Positions 43,827-53,574 are shown, counted from the first letter of the stretch. The stretch: DNA of 64,000 nt from Mucilaginibacter sabulilitoris (GCF_034262375.1 NZ_CP139558.1:1488001-1552000), one strand, 5' to 3'. Program-made: numbers and translations. Notes: generated by a model not told the origin, from the sequence alone.

Positions 43827-44804
43827 ATGACTTCACTAAAACGCATAGAGGATTGGTTGGAACGTTACGAAGATAATTTTACAAATAACTATGGTCTGCA
43901 TTATGGAAAAACGGGTCTTATGATGGTCTACTTTAAATTATTTGAGATATCTAAAAATCATGCTTACCAAGCTAAGGCCAGATTATTTATCGATGATTTG
44001 AGCGAGCATATTGAATCCGTTAAGGATACCAGTTTTGAACACGGCTTAGCTGGCATAGGCTGGGCGATAGAATGGATGGCACAAAATAAATTTATAGATG
44101 CTGATACTAACGAAGTTCTAGAGGACATGGATGATGAACTCTATAAAAGCATTGTATACGCCGAGCCTTCAAAAGAATCAGGTCTTTCTAATTATATAGG
44201 GAAAGGACTATATTTTTACCGGCGACTAAAATCGAAGAATATGAACAGCAAGCGGTACAGAACGATATGCAACCAGGAGTGTTTAAATCTAATGACTGAT
44301 AAGGTTTGTGAAACTTTAAACGCACATAATAAAAATTTACACGCCGACGTGCCCGGAATTCGGCAGCAAGATATCGCCTCGGTTGCCCGGTCGCTCGTTT
44401 TTTTATCTATGATCAATAATGCCAGTTTAAATACAGACCACGGCAAGAATTTGATCTGTGAGACTTCTGAAGCAGTAAGCGGTTATTTAGATTCAAAAAT
44501 TGCTACTGGTCAGTTTGTAATAGCTGATCTGCAATTAATATATGCATATTCAAAAACGGGGCAATTATTAAATGACCGGCAATATGGCGAAACGGTACGA
44601 AAGGCCTTGACCGTTTTTCAACCCAAAGGTCAACTTTCTACGGTTGATCGGTTGATATTGATGGAACTCATACCAAATATGCATGCGAATATTTTTGAGG
44701 ATACAAACATAAGGCTAAAATTAACCATATCTAATATAATCAAAATGATTGGACTCGAGCAAAGTTCAGCGCGATCAAATTGGGAGGAAGGTGTGTTTAT
44801 TTAA
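43827..44804 (+). CDS. LanC-like protein lacking evident zinc ligands
   Basis: 325 residues. Two LanC-type toroid repeats are visible: GLHYGKTGLMMVYFKLFE (residues 23-40) and FEHGLAGIGWAIEWMA (70-85), of the G-x-x-G form. The second half is helical but has no W-C-x-G or CHG motif that would supply the zinc ligands of LanC cyclases. No LanB or LanM dehydratase is present. A thioether-forming role is therefore unlikely; it may be a scaffold or a glycosyltransferase partner. 21 bp downstream of the glycosyltransferase gene, so translationally close. Confidence 0.7.
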   Translation: MTSLKRIEDWLERYEDNFTNNYGLHYGKTGLMMVYFKLFEISKNHAYQAKARLFIDDLSEHIESVKDTSFEHGLAGIGWAIEWMAQNKFIDADTNEVLEDMDDELYKSIVYAEPSKESGLSNYIGKGLYFYRRLKSKNMNSKRYRTICNQECLNLMTDKVCETLNAHNKNLHADVPGIRQQDIASVARSLVFLSMINNASLNTDHGKNLICETSEAVSGYLDSKIATGQFVIADLQLIYAYSKTGQLLNDRQYGETVRKALTVFQPKGQLSTVDRLILMELIPNMHANIFEDTNIRLKLTISNIIKMIGLEQSSARSNWEEGVFI

Positions 44805-44918
44805 CGCGCTTTTTGATCAGCGTTTGTATTTAACTATCGGTCAGATGATGCTGATGTCTTTTTGGTCATCATAACGATCGGCAAATGTTATTTAAAATCT
44901 AACTAAATTTTAATCCCC

Positions 44919-47105
44919 ATGGGGTTTACCTATTATAAACAATTAAACATAATGGATTGTGGCCCAACCTGCCTTCGTATGGTTGCAAAGCATTATGGAA
45001 AAAATTACAACATGGATACCATACGACAAAAAGCTGGATTTAATAAGGAGGGGGTGTCGTTACTGGGAATCAGTGAAACAGCTGAAAAATTAGGTTTCAG
45101 AACAAGAGGGGTCAGAATTAGTTATGAGAAACTGCAAACGGCCCCTTTGCCCGCAATTTTGCATTGGAAGCAGAATCATTTTGTGGTACTGATTTCCATT
45201 GATCACAAACGTATTAAAATAGCGGACCCGGAAAGAGGGATGATGGTCTATTCCAAGGAAGAATTCACCAAGTCGTGGATATCAAATAACATCCAAAACG
45301 TTGGTGAAGTAGGCACTGTATTACTGATGGAGCCCACAGCGGTTTTTTACGAACTGGAAGACAACAGACAAAGTAAATTGAATTGGGGAGTGGTTGCCAC
45401 TTACCTGAAGCCTGCACGGCCACAAATTGTTCAGATATTCATATCACTGTTAATCACTTCCCTATTGCAGATGATTCTGCCGTTCCTTACCCAAACAATG
45501 GTTGATACGGGTATCAATACAAGAAATTTGCAATATATCACCATTGTCCTGATTGCGCAGCTTACGATTACGTTTAGCAGCACTGTTATTACCTTTATTC
45601 GCAACCGTCTGCAGCTACGAATATCCAACACGATCAATATTTCTATCTTATCTGACTTTTGGATAAAAATAACCAGGTTACCAGTAGCTTATTTTGACAG
45701 TCATCACACCGGAGATACTTTACAGCGCCTGGAGGATAATAAACGTATTCAATCTTTTCTGACCAGCGAAACAATCACAACGATTTTCGCTATTTTAAAT
45801 TTTTTTGTTTACGCTTTGATTTTAACCATTTACAGCGTAAATATTTTTCTTGTATTTGTTGCCGGTAACCTGATTTATTTTGGCTGGATACGCTTATTTA
45901 TGCGTATCAGGCGAAAACTCAATTATGAAACATTTCACCTATCCGCCAGAGAGAATAATGCGACCTTACAGATGATACAGGGGATGCAGGAAATCCGGTT
46001 GAATAACGCCGAAAAACTACAAAGATGGGAATGGGAGCATATTCAGGTCGGCGTCTTCAAGTTAAATTTCAAAAGTTTAAATTATAGCCAGCTGCAATCG
46101 GCCGGAGCACAATTTATTAGCCAGGGTAAGGATATTCTTTTAAGTTTTATGGTAGCCCAAATGGTGATCAAGGGGGAGCTTACTTTTGGGACAATGTTGG
46201 CGGTGCAATATATCATAGGTCAGTTAAGCGGTCCGATCAACCAGTTCATAAGCTTGTTACAAAACTACCAGGACGCCAAAATAAGTATGGAGCGGCTCAA
46301 TGAGATACATGAAAAAGCCGACGAAGAGCCATTGGATAGCGAGTTGATGACAAACCTTCCTGAGCAGAAAGACATCGTTTTTAACAAGTTAACTTTCGCT
46401 TACCCTAGTGCTGGAAATGAGCCTGTCTTAAAGGATTTATCTTTGGTTATCCCGGAAGCGAAAGTCACAGCTATCGTTGGCACAAGCGGGAGCGGTAAAA
46501 CAACATTGTTAAAAATGTTGCTGAAAATCCACAATGACTTTGACGGGGAACTGAAGATTGGTAGCACTAATTTTAAGTTTATCAGCCCCTCTTTCTGGAG
46601 AAAACAATGCGGGGCTGTATTACAGGACGGATATATTTTTAACGATACCATAGCCCGGAATATTTCTGTCGGTGAGGAATATATAGACAATAACCGATTG
46701 TTGCAATCTGCACGTATCGCAAATATTTTATCTTTTATTGAAACGCTTCCTAACGGGTTTCATACCAAATTGGGTGCAGATGGTACAGGTGTAAGCCAGG
46801 GACAAAAACAAAGGATTCTAATTGCTAGAGCGGTTTATAAAGATCCAAAATATTTATTTTTTGACGAAGCCACCAATGCACTCGACGCCAATAATGAAAA
46901 AGCAATAGTTGAAAATTTACAACTGTTTTTTGAAGGTAGAACTGTAGTAATTGTTGCTCACAGATTAAGTACAGTTAAAAGTGCAGACAAAATAATTGTA
47001 TTGAAAGAAGGGACAATCGTAGAAGAAGGTAATCATGATTACCTCACCCATTTAAAAGGTCATTATTATGAGTTAGTAAAAAATCAATTAGAGTTAGGGT
47101 CATAA
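44919..47105 (+). CDS. C39-peptidase ABC exporter (PCAT)
   Basis: 728 residues. N-terminal C39 peptidase: catalytic C14 in MDCGPTCLR, H87 in WKQNHFVV and D103 in IADPERG, all intact. Six membrane segments lie at about 165-460. The nucleotide-binding domain has Walker A GTSGSGKTT (about 521), a non-canonical signature VSQGQKQR (LSGGQ replaced, about 625) and Walker B YLFFDEAT (about 645). PCATs cut double-glycine leaders and export the core across the inner membrane. This is the evident processing transporter for the precursor at 40468. Followed after 7 bp by a HlyD-type adaptor. Confidence 0.95.
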   Translation: MGFTYYKQLNIMDCGPTCLRMVAKHYGKNYNMDTIRQKAGFNKEGVSLLGISETAEKLGFRTRGVRISYEKLQTAPLPAILHWKQNHFVVLISIDHKRIKIADPERGMMVYSKEEFTKSWISNNIQNVGEVGTVLLMEPTAVFYELEDNRQSKLNWGVVATYLKPARPQIVQIFISLLITSLLQMILPFLTQTMVDTGINTRNLQYITIVLIAQLTITFSSTVITFIRNRLQLRISNTINISILSDFWIKITRLPVAYFDSHHTGDTLQRLEDNKRIQSFLTSETITTIFAILNFFVYALILTIYSVNIFLVFVAGNLIYFGWIRLFMRIRRKLNYETFHLSARENNATLQMIQGMQEIRLNNAEKLQRWEWEHIQVGVFKLNFKSLNYSQLQSAGAQFISQGKDILLSFMVAQMVIKGELTFGTMLAVQYIIGQLSGPINQFISLLQNYQDAKISMERLNEIHEKADEEPLDSELMTNLPEQKDIVFNKLTFAYPSAGNEPVLKDLSLVIPEAKVTAIVGTSGSGKTTLLKMLLKIHNDFDGELKIGSTNFKFISPSFWRKQCGAVLQDGYIFNDTIARNISVGEEYIDNNRLLQSARIANILSFIETLPNGFHTKLGADGTGVSQGQKQRILIARAVYKDPKYLFFDEATNALDANNEKAIVENLQLFFEGRTVVIVAHRLSTVKSADKIIVLKEGTIVEEGNHDYLTHLKGHYYELVKNQLELGS

Positions 47106-47112
47106 ACTTGGT

Positions 47113-48456
47113 ATGGTGGAAGAAATACAAACATTGCCGAAAAAAAAAGAAAAAAAATCCAGGGCAGGAAAAATAGTTGATAATTTTGAACAACGATCAG
47201 AGGCTGCGCAGGATATTATCTCGAGCAAGCCCGACTTTTTTGAAAAATATGCATTGCTCTGCATTTTAGGCACCTTGCTTATCCTTGTTGGTAGCACCTG
47301 GTTCATCAGGTATCCGGATTTTATAGAAGCCAGGGCGACTCTGACCGCCAACAGTGCGCCAAAGGAACTTGTTCCAAAAACAAGCGGCCGACTGGTTCGC
47401 CTATTTGTAAGAAATAATCAACAGTTACAAAAGGACGATATCATTGGATGGATCGAAAGTACCGCCGATCACAAGGAGGTTATGGAACTGTCCAATGAGA
47501 TCAATAGCAGTATCGCGTTCATAAATCATGACCAACCGGAAAAGGTTTTCGATATATTTCAGAAATACTATAACAATCTGGGCGAGATCCAGATCGCGTA
47601 TCAACAATTCATAAACGCGTGGCAACAATTTAATGATTATACGGTCAACGGCTTCTATTTCATGAAAAGGTCTTTACTGGAAAATGATATCACGTCAATA
47701 GACAAGACTCAGGTAATTATTGAGGGTCAAAAAAAACTCACTGAACAGGATATTAAGTTAGCTGAGGAAACTTACAAAATGAATAAAACCTTGCTGGATC
47801 AGAATGTTCTAACCAAAGAAGAGTTTCGCTCTCAGACAAGTAAGTATGTGAACAAACAATTGGCTATTCCGCAATTGAAAACTTCTCTTTTAACTAATCA
47901 AACGCAAAAGAGAGATAAACTAAGGGAACTTGGTCAACTCAATCATGATATTGCTCAACAAAAGGTAATCTTTGAACAGGCCTTGCAATCCTTAAAAAGC
48001 AAAGTCGACGATTGGATTACAAAATATATAATTAAAGCCCCTATATCTGGTAAGGTCTCATTCACTATCCCTTTACAGGAAAATCAATATTTGCAATTTG
48101 AAAAGACAATTGGATATATCAACCCTGCCGATACACATTATTATGCGGAAGCCTATCTTTCCCAGTATAACTTTGGCAAGATCGACACAGGCTTAACCGT
48201 TCAACTCCGGTTTGATGCTTATCCATATCAGGAATTGGGCTTCGTGGAAGGTAAAATAAATTACATTTCAAATGTGCCGTCAGATAGCGGCTTTTTGGCG
48301 ACCATAAAGTTTAATAAGGGTTTAGTAACCAACAATAACCGAAATATCGCATATAAAAGCGGCCTTAAGGCGCAGGCTATTGTCATTACAAAGGACATGA
48401 GGCTCTTGCAACGTTTATATTATAATATGGTGAAATCGGCCTCAGCAGGAAAGTAG
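47113..48456 (+). CDS. HlyD-family membrane-fusion (adaptor) protein
   Basis: 447 residues. A cytoplasmic N-terminus precedes one membrane segment (about 48-68: ALLCILGTLLILVGSTWFI). The barrel-sandwich strand LVPKTSGRLVRLFVRNNQQLQKDD follows, then a long helical hairpin (about 190-300) and the returning IIKAPISGKVSF lipoyl half. It would couple the PCAT exporter to an outer-membrane channel (TolC type) elsewhere in the genome. Last intact gene of the cluster. Confidence 0.92.
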   Translation: MVEEIQTLPKKKEKKSRAGKIVDNFEQRSEAAQDIISSKPDFFEKYALLCILGTLLILVGSTWFIRYPDFIEARATLTANSAPKELVPKTSGRLVRLFVRNNQQLQKDDIIGWIESTADHKEVMELSNEINSSIAFINHDQPEKVFDIFQKYYNNLGEIQIAYQQFINAWQQFNDYTVNGFYFMKRSLLENDITSIDKTQVIIEGQKKLTEQDIKLAEETYKMNKTLLDQNVLTKEEFRSQTSKYVNKQLAIPQLKTSLLTNQTQKRDKLRELGQLNHDIAQQKVIFEQALQSLKSKVDDWITKYIIKAPISGKVSFTIPLQENQYLQFEKTIGYINPADTHYYAEAYLSQYNFGKIDTGLTVQLRFDAYPYQELGFVEGKINYISNVPSDSGFLATIKFNKGLVTNNNRNIAYKSGLKAQAIVITKDMRLLQRLYYNMVKSASAGK

Positions 48457-48699
48457 GTGAAACATCAGACAGTTGGACACATTACGAAAGTGATGTGGAG
48501 TTCTGGACATAACGTTCCAAAACACGAACTCGATATTGTATAGTGGCGAATAAGAATGCAGGAAAGGGTTTTATTTCTAATACACGTCGCCTTGGCGACA
48601 GTTACTTTCCTTGCCGTTATCCGAATCAACTTGTGCGGCAATGATAACACTGATGGACGGGCAAGTAGGAGATATAGTTAAAAACTAAAATAGGATGGT
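48457..48699. other. Non-coding spacer after the peptide cluster
   Basis: About 240 bp without a recognisable gene. A short inverted cgccttggcg hairpin is visible near 48588. It may be further decay of the sulfatase locus. Confidence 0.35.
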
Positions 48700-49298
48700 G
48701 TTTATAATAATACGATCGTTATGTTTTGAGCTGATAATGGCCCAGCCTATAACGCGGGTGTCGACCCAACATTTTTTAAAAATGCATTTCCATTCAAGGG
48801 AGAATATGGTTGGGGAAAATGGGTTTGTGCATGAAGGGGCATTCGTGGACCTTTTATCGTATCGTGGCCGGCTAAGGTCGGATCAACCACTAATCTCATT
48901 TCATCAACTATAGATATCACGCCCAAGCTTTGTAATTTGCTAAACGTGAAGGCGCAAAAAAATATTGATAGTTTTATTTTACCTATGTTATTTGGTGGAG
49001 GTGTACAGGCTCAGTATGATTGTCTTTATTTTGAATATCCGATATATAATGGTCAGCGGGCCATACGCCTGATAACCGGAAAGGAGTAAGATTGAACATG
49101 ATGAAGGGTAATACAACACAGTTATTGTATGATCTTTCTGTTGATATACAGGAACAAAATAATGTTGCCGCACAGCACCCGGATATCGGTGAAAAATTAA
49201 TTATTATCAGAAAAAAAGAGCATTATAAGTCGGAATTGAACACATTTATCATTCCTGTTTTAGAAAACGAAGCCCGTGAACCTGCTAAAGCACAGTAA
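48700..49298 (+). pseudogene. Decayed sulfatase (C-terminal part)
   Basis: Reading the + strand in shifting frames gives TIVMF-stop-ADNGPAYNAGVDPTFF, then WPAKVGSTTNLISSTIDITP, then FEYPIYNGQRAIRLITGKE, and finally LYDLSVDIQEQNNVAAQHPD. These are the conserved DNG, WP-x-K, D-(I/V)-xP and 'LYDLxxDxxExxNxAxxxP' blocks of type I sulfatases (arylsulfatase A family). Two internal TGA codons and at least two indels break it, and the catalytic N-terminal half with the C-x-P-S-R box is missing. So it is non-functional and shows that the insertion zone once carried polysaccharide-degradation genes. Confidence 0.8.
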
Positions 49299-49380
49299 AG
49301 GCCAACCCACCACAAATCAAGTGCTCTTTACATGGGGTAAAAACTTTCATCTTATTTATATTAGTTGAGCCAGAATACTG

Positions 49381-49518
49381 ATGCGATTTAGTTATCTGGT
49401 TTCGGTACTTTGCTTACTATTGCTTGTTTTTGCCACTATTCTTTTACCGGAAAATGGGAGGGAAGGCATAGCACTGCGGGATATTTGGCAAGAGCATATG
49501 ACAAAGTCTTTTTTATAG
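49381..49518 (+). other. Short signal-peptide-like frame, probable gene remnant
   Basis: 45 codons: MRFSYLVSVLCLLLLVFAT then a polar tail ending MTKSFL. It looks like the first exported segment of a lost secreted protein, in the same decayed strip (49299-49657) that otherwise holds nothing recognisable. Confidence 0.3.
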
Positions 49519-49657
49519 AAAAGTGATTAAAAAAAACATGCGATATTCCCGCACTCTGCAGCAACAATATTATCTGGTATAATTCGTATATCCAATCAGA
49601 AACCAATTTTAAACAGGTTATCCTGGGTGTAATTATGTGGTTTTGAAAGGATGACGG

Positions 49658-50824
49658 CTATAATTTTAATTTATTGAATGCCTGTTGCAGGTCATTTATT
49701 AAATATTGAGGGTCTTCTAAACCAACATACATTCTGATGAGTTGATGGCGCTCATCACCTGGTTTGTACTCCGGTTCCGCAATCGACGCTATAGATGGAA
49801 GTATCAAACTTTCATGGCCTCCCCAGGAAACCGCGAGTAATATATGCTGCAAATGGTTACAAAATGCTTCAATATTTGCAAATGACGTATTTTTTAACGT
49901 AAAACTGAACAACCCTCCGCAGCCCTGCATTTGTTCACAGGCCAATTGGCTTTGTTTGAAAGCCGGGTCAAAGGGCCATATTACCTGTTGTATTGCTTCA
50001 TGGCTATTTAGCCATTGAGTAATTATTTTAGTGCTCTCAAAACTACGTTGCAGGCGCAATGGTAATGTACGCAATCCTCGCAACATCAGCCATGCGGAGT
50101 GTGGGGAAATAGCCGGGCCGAGATTCATAAATTCATGGTCGAAAATTTGCCTTATCAGTTCTTTGCTGCCGGTAAGTACGCCCGCCACCACATCTGAATG
50201 TCCTCCAATATACTTTGTAGCCGATTGAGCAACCAGGTCAATACCCATACTGATAGGCTGTTGATATAACGGGCTACAGTAGCTGTTATCAATCATGGTC
50301 ATAATACCTCTGGCCCGGGCAAAGCCAGCTATCTTTTTTATGTCCTGCAATTCATAACTAAAGGTGTTGGGACTTTCCAGGTATATTAGGCGGGTTTCGG
50401 GTTTAACAGCTTTTTCAAAATTGTCAAAAACAGTTCCATCAATAAAGGTAGTAGTGATGCCAAATTTGGGTAAAAATTCATTAAAAAGTTTTAAAGTCCA
50501 GCTATATGGATTTTTAACCGCAATCACATGATCGCCGACTTGTAATAAAGAAAGCAATGGAACACTTATGGCGCCTATTCCGCTGCTAAATACCAAAGCA
50601 TCTCCGGCTCCGTCAAGTGCGGCCAGTTTTTTTCGCAGTATATTAAGCGTTGGGTTTTGCCCCCTAGAGTATAAATTTGTTTCAAATTCATCGGCCATAG
50701 CCTGTCTGAGTTGCGTTACCGTTTTAAAGGTAAAATTGCTCGACTGCATAATGGGAGGTGAAACGGCATTAAAATAGTTTTCTCTATCTTCTCCCAGTTC
50801 ATTTAATATAAATGAAAGTTCCAT
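49658..50824 (-). CDS. PLP-dependent Cys/Met-metabolism enzyme (cystathionine/methionine lyase family)
   Basis: 388 residues from Met at 50824 (the frame continues 27 codons further, inside the permease tail). Trans-sulfuration family: PLP Lys in SATKYIGGHSDV, phosphate-binding SGIGAIS and the YLESPNTFSYELQDI and TMIDNSYCSPLYQQP stretches. Members make or break C-S bonds (cystathionine gamma-synthase, beta-lyase, methionine gamma-lyase). Which one cannot be decided. Two bases after the permease stop, so the pair forms an operon that may import and degrade a sulfur amino acid. Confidence 0.88.
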   Translation of the reverse strand: MELSFILNELGEDRENYFNAVSPPIMQSSNFTFKTVTQLRQAMADEFETNLYSRGQNPTLNILRKKLAALDGAGDALVFSSGIGAISVPLLSLLQVGDHVIAVKNPYSWTLKLFNEFLPKFGITTTFIDGTVFDNFEKAVKPETRLIYLESPNTFSYELQDIKKIAGFARARGIMTMIDNSYCSPLYQQPISMGIDLVAQSATKYIGGHSDVVAGVLTGSKELIRQIFDHEFMNLGPAISPHSAWLMLRGLRTLPLRLQRSFESTKIITQWLNSHEAIQQVIWPFDPAFKQSQLACEQMQGCGGLFSFTLKNTSFANIEAFCNHLQHILLAVSWGGHESLILPSIASIAEPEYKPGDERHQLIRMYVGLEDPQYLINDLQQAFNKLKL

Positions 50825-50826
50825 AA

Positions 50827-52113
50827 TTAAGGTATTGTAATTGATTTTTGACCGCCTTTGGTTACAAAATATATAGCGAGGCCAACAACAAAAGCGCAAA
50901 GGCATATTAATGCGGCCAACGGGTTTTCAATAAAAATGCTTATGGTAACAAACCAATAAGTAGCAATAAAAATAACGGGAATAAGCGGGTACCATTTTAT
51001 GGTGTAAATGCCGCTGCCATTTAAGTGTTTGGTTTTTTTTCGTAGAATGAAAATGGTAACTGCCGCCGCCGAAAGGCCAATAGTATCAAAAAACATTACA
51101 TAACTGAGTATTTTTTGAAAGGAGCTCACAAAAAACAATATGATAAGTACGGCTGCGACAAAAAAACTTAAACCAAATTCCTGCACCTGGGTTTGCTGGT
51201 TCACACGCCTGAACCTTTGGGGTAGTATACCATCTTCGGCCATGGCATAGTAAACCCGTGGATTGGCCATGATATTTACATTAATAAAAGCAAGTACTGA
51301 TACAAACATCAGCAATGATATTATTTTATAGCCCAGTGTTCCAAAAATAGCGCCGGCTAGCGTAGCAGCCAAAGCAGTTTTATGTTGCAGTCCATTGATA
51401 CCTAAAACAGAATAGTAGGCAAAATTTATGAGCAGATATAAACATATTACCGTTATCATTCCCCAAAAAATGGCTTTGGGTATATTAACCTTTGCATTAA
51501 TAATGTCTCCTCCAAAATTAATCGTTTGCTGATAGCCGCCATAGGTAAAAAATCCAGCAACCAGGCTTAACCCGAACGCACTCAGGGTATAATTATTTTC
51601 AATTACCTTATAATCGCCCAGCATGATATGGCTTTTTAAAACCGCAGTACAAAGAATAAGGATCATACTTATTTTAAATATGGTAAGTACATTTTGAGTT
51701 CGGGCACTCATTTTAATACCCCAAAAGTTAATAATGTATAATACCAATACAGATGTTATGGTCATGATTTTGATGCCCAGATCATTTTGTAAGCTTGGTG
51801 GCATGATAATCGGGTTAATATATTCAGCACCAATAAGGGCCACCGCTGCAACAGATGCCGCGTTGCTGATTACTAGTATCCAGTTGATCATGAATGCGAA
51901 CGCTGGGTGAAAGCAATAGGAAAAAACCTTATAAAAACCTCCTGTAATTGGATAACGGGCACCTATTTCTGCAAAGGTGAGCGCGCCGCATAAACTTACA
52001 GCACCGCCAAAAAGCCAGGCTCCAAAATATAAATAAGGGTTGCCGGAACTTATGGCTACTTCACCAGGGGTAGCAAAAATGCCCATACCTATCACCAGAC
52101 TAATAACGATCAT
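50827..52113 (-). CDS. APC-family amino-acid permease, 5' end lost
   Basis: 428 residues from the internal Met at 52113, with about 12 membrane segments (first SLVIGMGIFATPGEVA, which carries the substrate-binding loop). The homologous sequence continues upstream in frame (KLNRFDLSMIV...) through the AAGCTT at 52132-52137, then meets unrelated DNA and a stop at 52147. So the native start and promoter are missing, with perhaps 10-20 residues lost. It may still be translated from the inner Met, but that Met lies just before the first membrane helix. Cotranscribed with the PLP enzyme. Confidence 0.82.
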   Translation of the reverse strand: MIVISLVIGMGIFATPGEVAISSGNPYLYFGAWLFGGAVSLCGALTFAEIGARYPITGGFYKVFSYCFHPAFAFMINWILVISNAASVAAVALIGAEYINPIIMPPSLQNDLGIKIMTITSVLVLYIINFWGIKMSARTQNVLTIFKISMILILCTAVLKSHIMLGDYKVIENNYTLSAFGLSLVAGFFTYGGYQQTINFGGDIINAKVNIPKAIFWGMITVICLYLLINFAYYSVLGINGLQHKTALAATLAGAIFGTLGYKIISLLMFVSVLAFINVNIMANPRVYYAMAEDGILPQRFRRVNQQTQVQEFGLSFFVAAVLIILFFVSSFQKILSYVMFFDTIGLSAAAVTIFILRKKTKHLNGSGIYTIKWYPLIPVIFIATYWFVTISIFIENPLAALICLCAFVVGLAIYFVTKGGQKSITIP

Positions 52114-52128
52114 TGACAGGTCAAAACG

Positions 52129-52140
52129 ATTAAGCTTGAA
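52129..52140. other. Novel junction between two gene fragments
   Basis: The 5' side of a permease and the 5' side of a SusC gene both end here, head to head. The shared six bases are AAGCTT, readable as K-L in both frames. Confidence 0.7.
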
Positions 52141-53556
52141 AACCGCTCACGTGCAGGCGATGCGAATGTTTCAGAAAACAATACCAAATATCGCAGGGAA
52201 GGTCTTTTTGGCGATTTAACCATTGGCTACAAAAACTACCTGTTTTTACACGCTTCGGGCCGTAATGACTGGGATTCAAGATTATCTCAGAAAAATCGCT
52301 CGTTCTTTTATCCTTCTGTAGATTTATCATGGGTGTTTACCGATGCGCTTCCTTTCTTTAAGGATAATAAAATAATAACCTATGGTAAATTAAGGGGTGG
52401 TATCGCTAAGGTATCTGCTGTGCAGTTTGCACCCTATTCATTGCAGTCTACTTTTGACGTTGGCGGCGGGTTTCCCTATGGCAACACCGTTGGTTACAGC
52501 GTAGGTAACACCGTTTACGCCCCCGACCTGAAACCAGAACAAACCGTATCAAAAGAGATAGGCCTGGAGTTAGGGTTCCTGAATAACAGAATATCGTTAG
52601 AAACTGCAGCATACTGGGAAACCACCAGCGATCAGGAAATTATTAAGGGTATTAATATTTCAAATGCCACCGGTTTTACAAATGCCATTATAAACACTGG
52701 CTCAGGTAAAAATCACGGTTTGGAAGTAACGCTAAAGGGCAGCCCGATACTTAGCAATAATAATGGTTTTACCTGGAATTTAGGGGTAAATTACTCTTAC
52801 AATCAAAACAAGGCTATTTCTCTATATCAGGGCCTACCCAACTTAAGCATTGATAATGATAACTATATTGTAAAAGATCAACCATATCCGGTATTAATGG
52901 GTAAAGGTTTTGAAACCGACGGACATGGCCACACGGTAGTTGACGCCACCAGCGGATATCCGGTATTGAGCCAAACCAATATTTTATTTGGCCAAACAAC
53001 GCCTAAAAATATATTGGGTGTTAATACAAGCTTTAGCTACCATCACTTTACACTGGCCGGTGTTGCGGAGTACCGCAGCGGAAGTGTGGTTTATAGTGGA
53101 GCCGGCAGCACTTTCGATTTTTCCGGTATCAGCTATGGTTCCGCAACCAATGGCCGTGAGCGCTTTGTGTATCCTAACTCAGTAATTGAAACTTCGCCGG
53201 GTGTATATGTGCCCAACACCAATGTAACTACCAACTCAGGAGGTATTGATTACTGGGCAGGCGCTACCACCCGCTATGGCGTAATGCAAAACTATGTTAC
53301 CAGCGCTGCTTTTATAAAAATTCGTGAACTCTCAATAGGTTACGATGTGCCGGCTGAATACTTACGCGGTATCAAATTTATAAAGCGGGCCAGTTTTGCA
53401 CTGGTAGGTCGTAACTTGTTCATGTTCAGACCAAAAAGTAATCCTTACACCGATCCGGAATTTAACAACACGCTTGATAATGCCCAGGGATCAAATGGCC
53501 TGAACCAAACTCCGCCTACGCGTATTTATGGTTTTACAGCAAGTTTTACACTTTAA
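52132..53556 (+). pseudogene. 5'-truncated SusC-type TonB-dependent receptor
   Basis: Open from 52117 with clear SusC barrel sequence from about 52138 (GDLTIGYKNYLFLHASGRNDWDS, then FFYPSVDLSWVFTDALPFF) to the C-terminus (TRIYGFTASFTL). About 470 residues remain out of a usual 1000-1100. The signal peptide, carboxypeptidase-regulatory domain, plug and first barrel strands are gone, so no functional receptor can be made. The first inner Met is at 52333. The gene is followed 18 bp later by its SusD partner and a DUF1735 lipoprotein, both intact but without their natural promoter. Confidence 0.85.
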
Positions 53557-53574
53557 AAAATTAATGTTACTGTA

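Noticed and set aside
43827..44804. Cluster considered as a class I lanthipeptide because of the LanC-like gene
   Set aside because: No LanB/LanM dehydratase, no zinc ligands in the LanC-like protein, and a disulfide machinery that would compete with thioether formation.
48695..48913. 72-codon plus frame (MVFIIIRSLCFELIMAQP...)
   Set aside because: Out-of-frame reading of the decayed sulfatase; the sulfatase blocks are in another frame.
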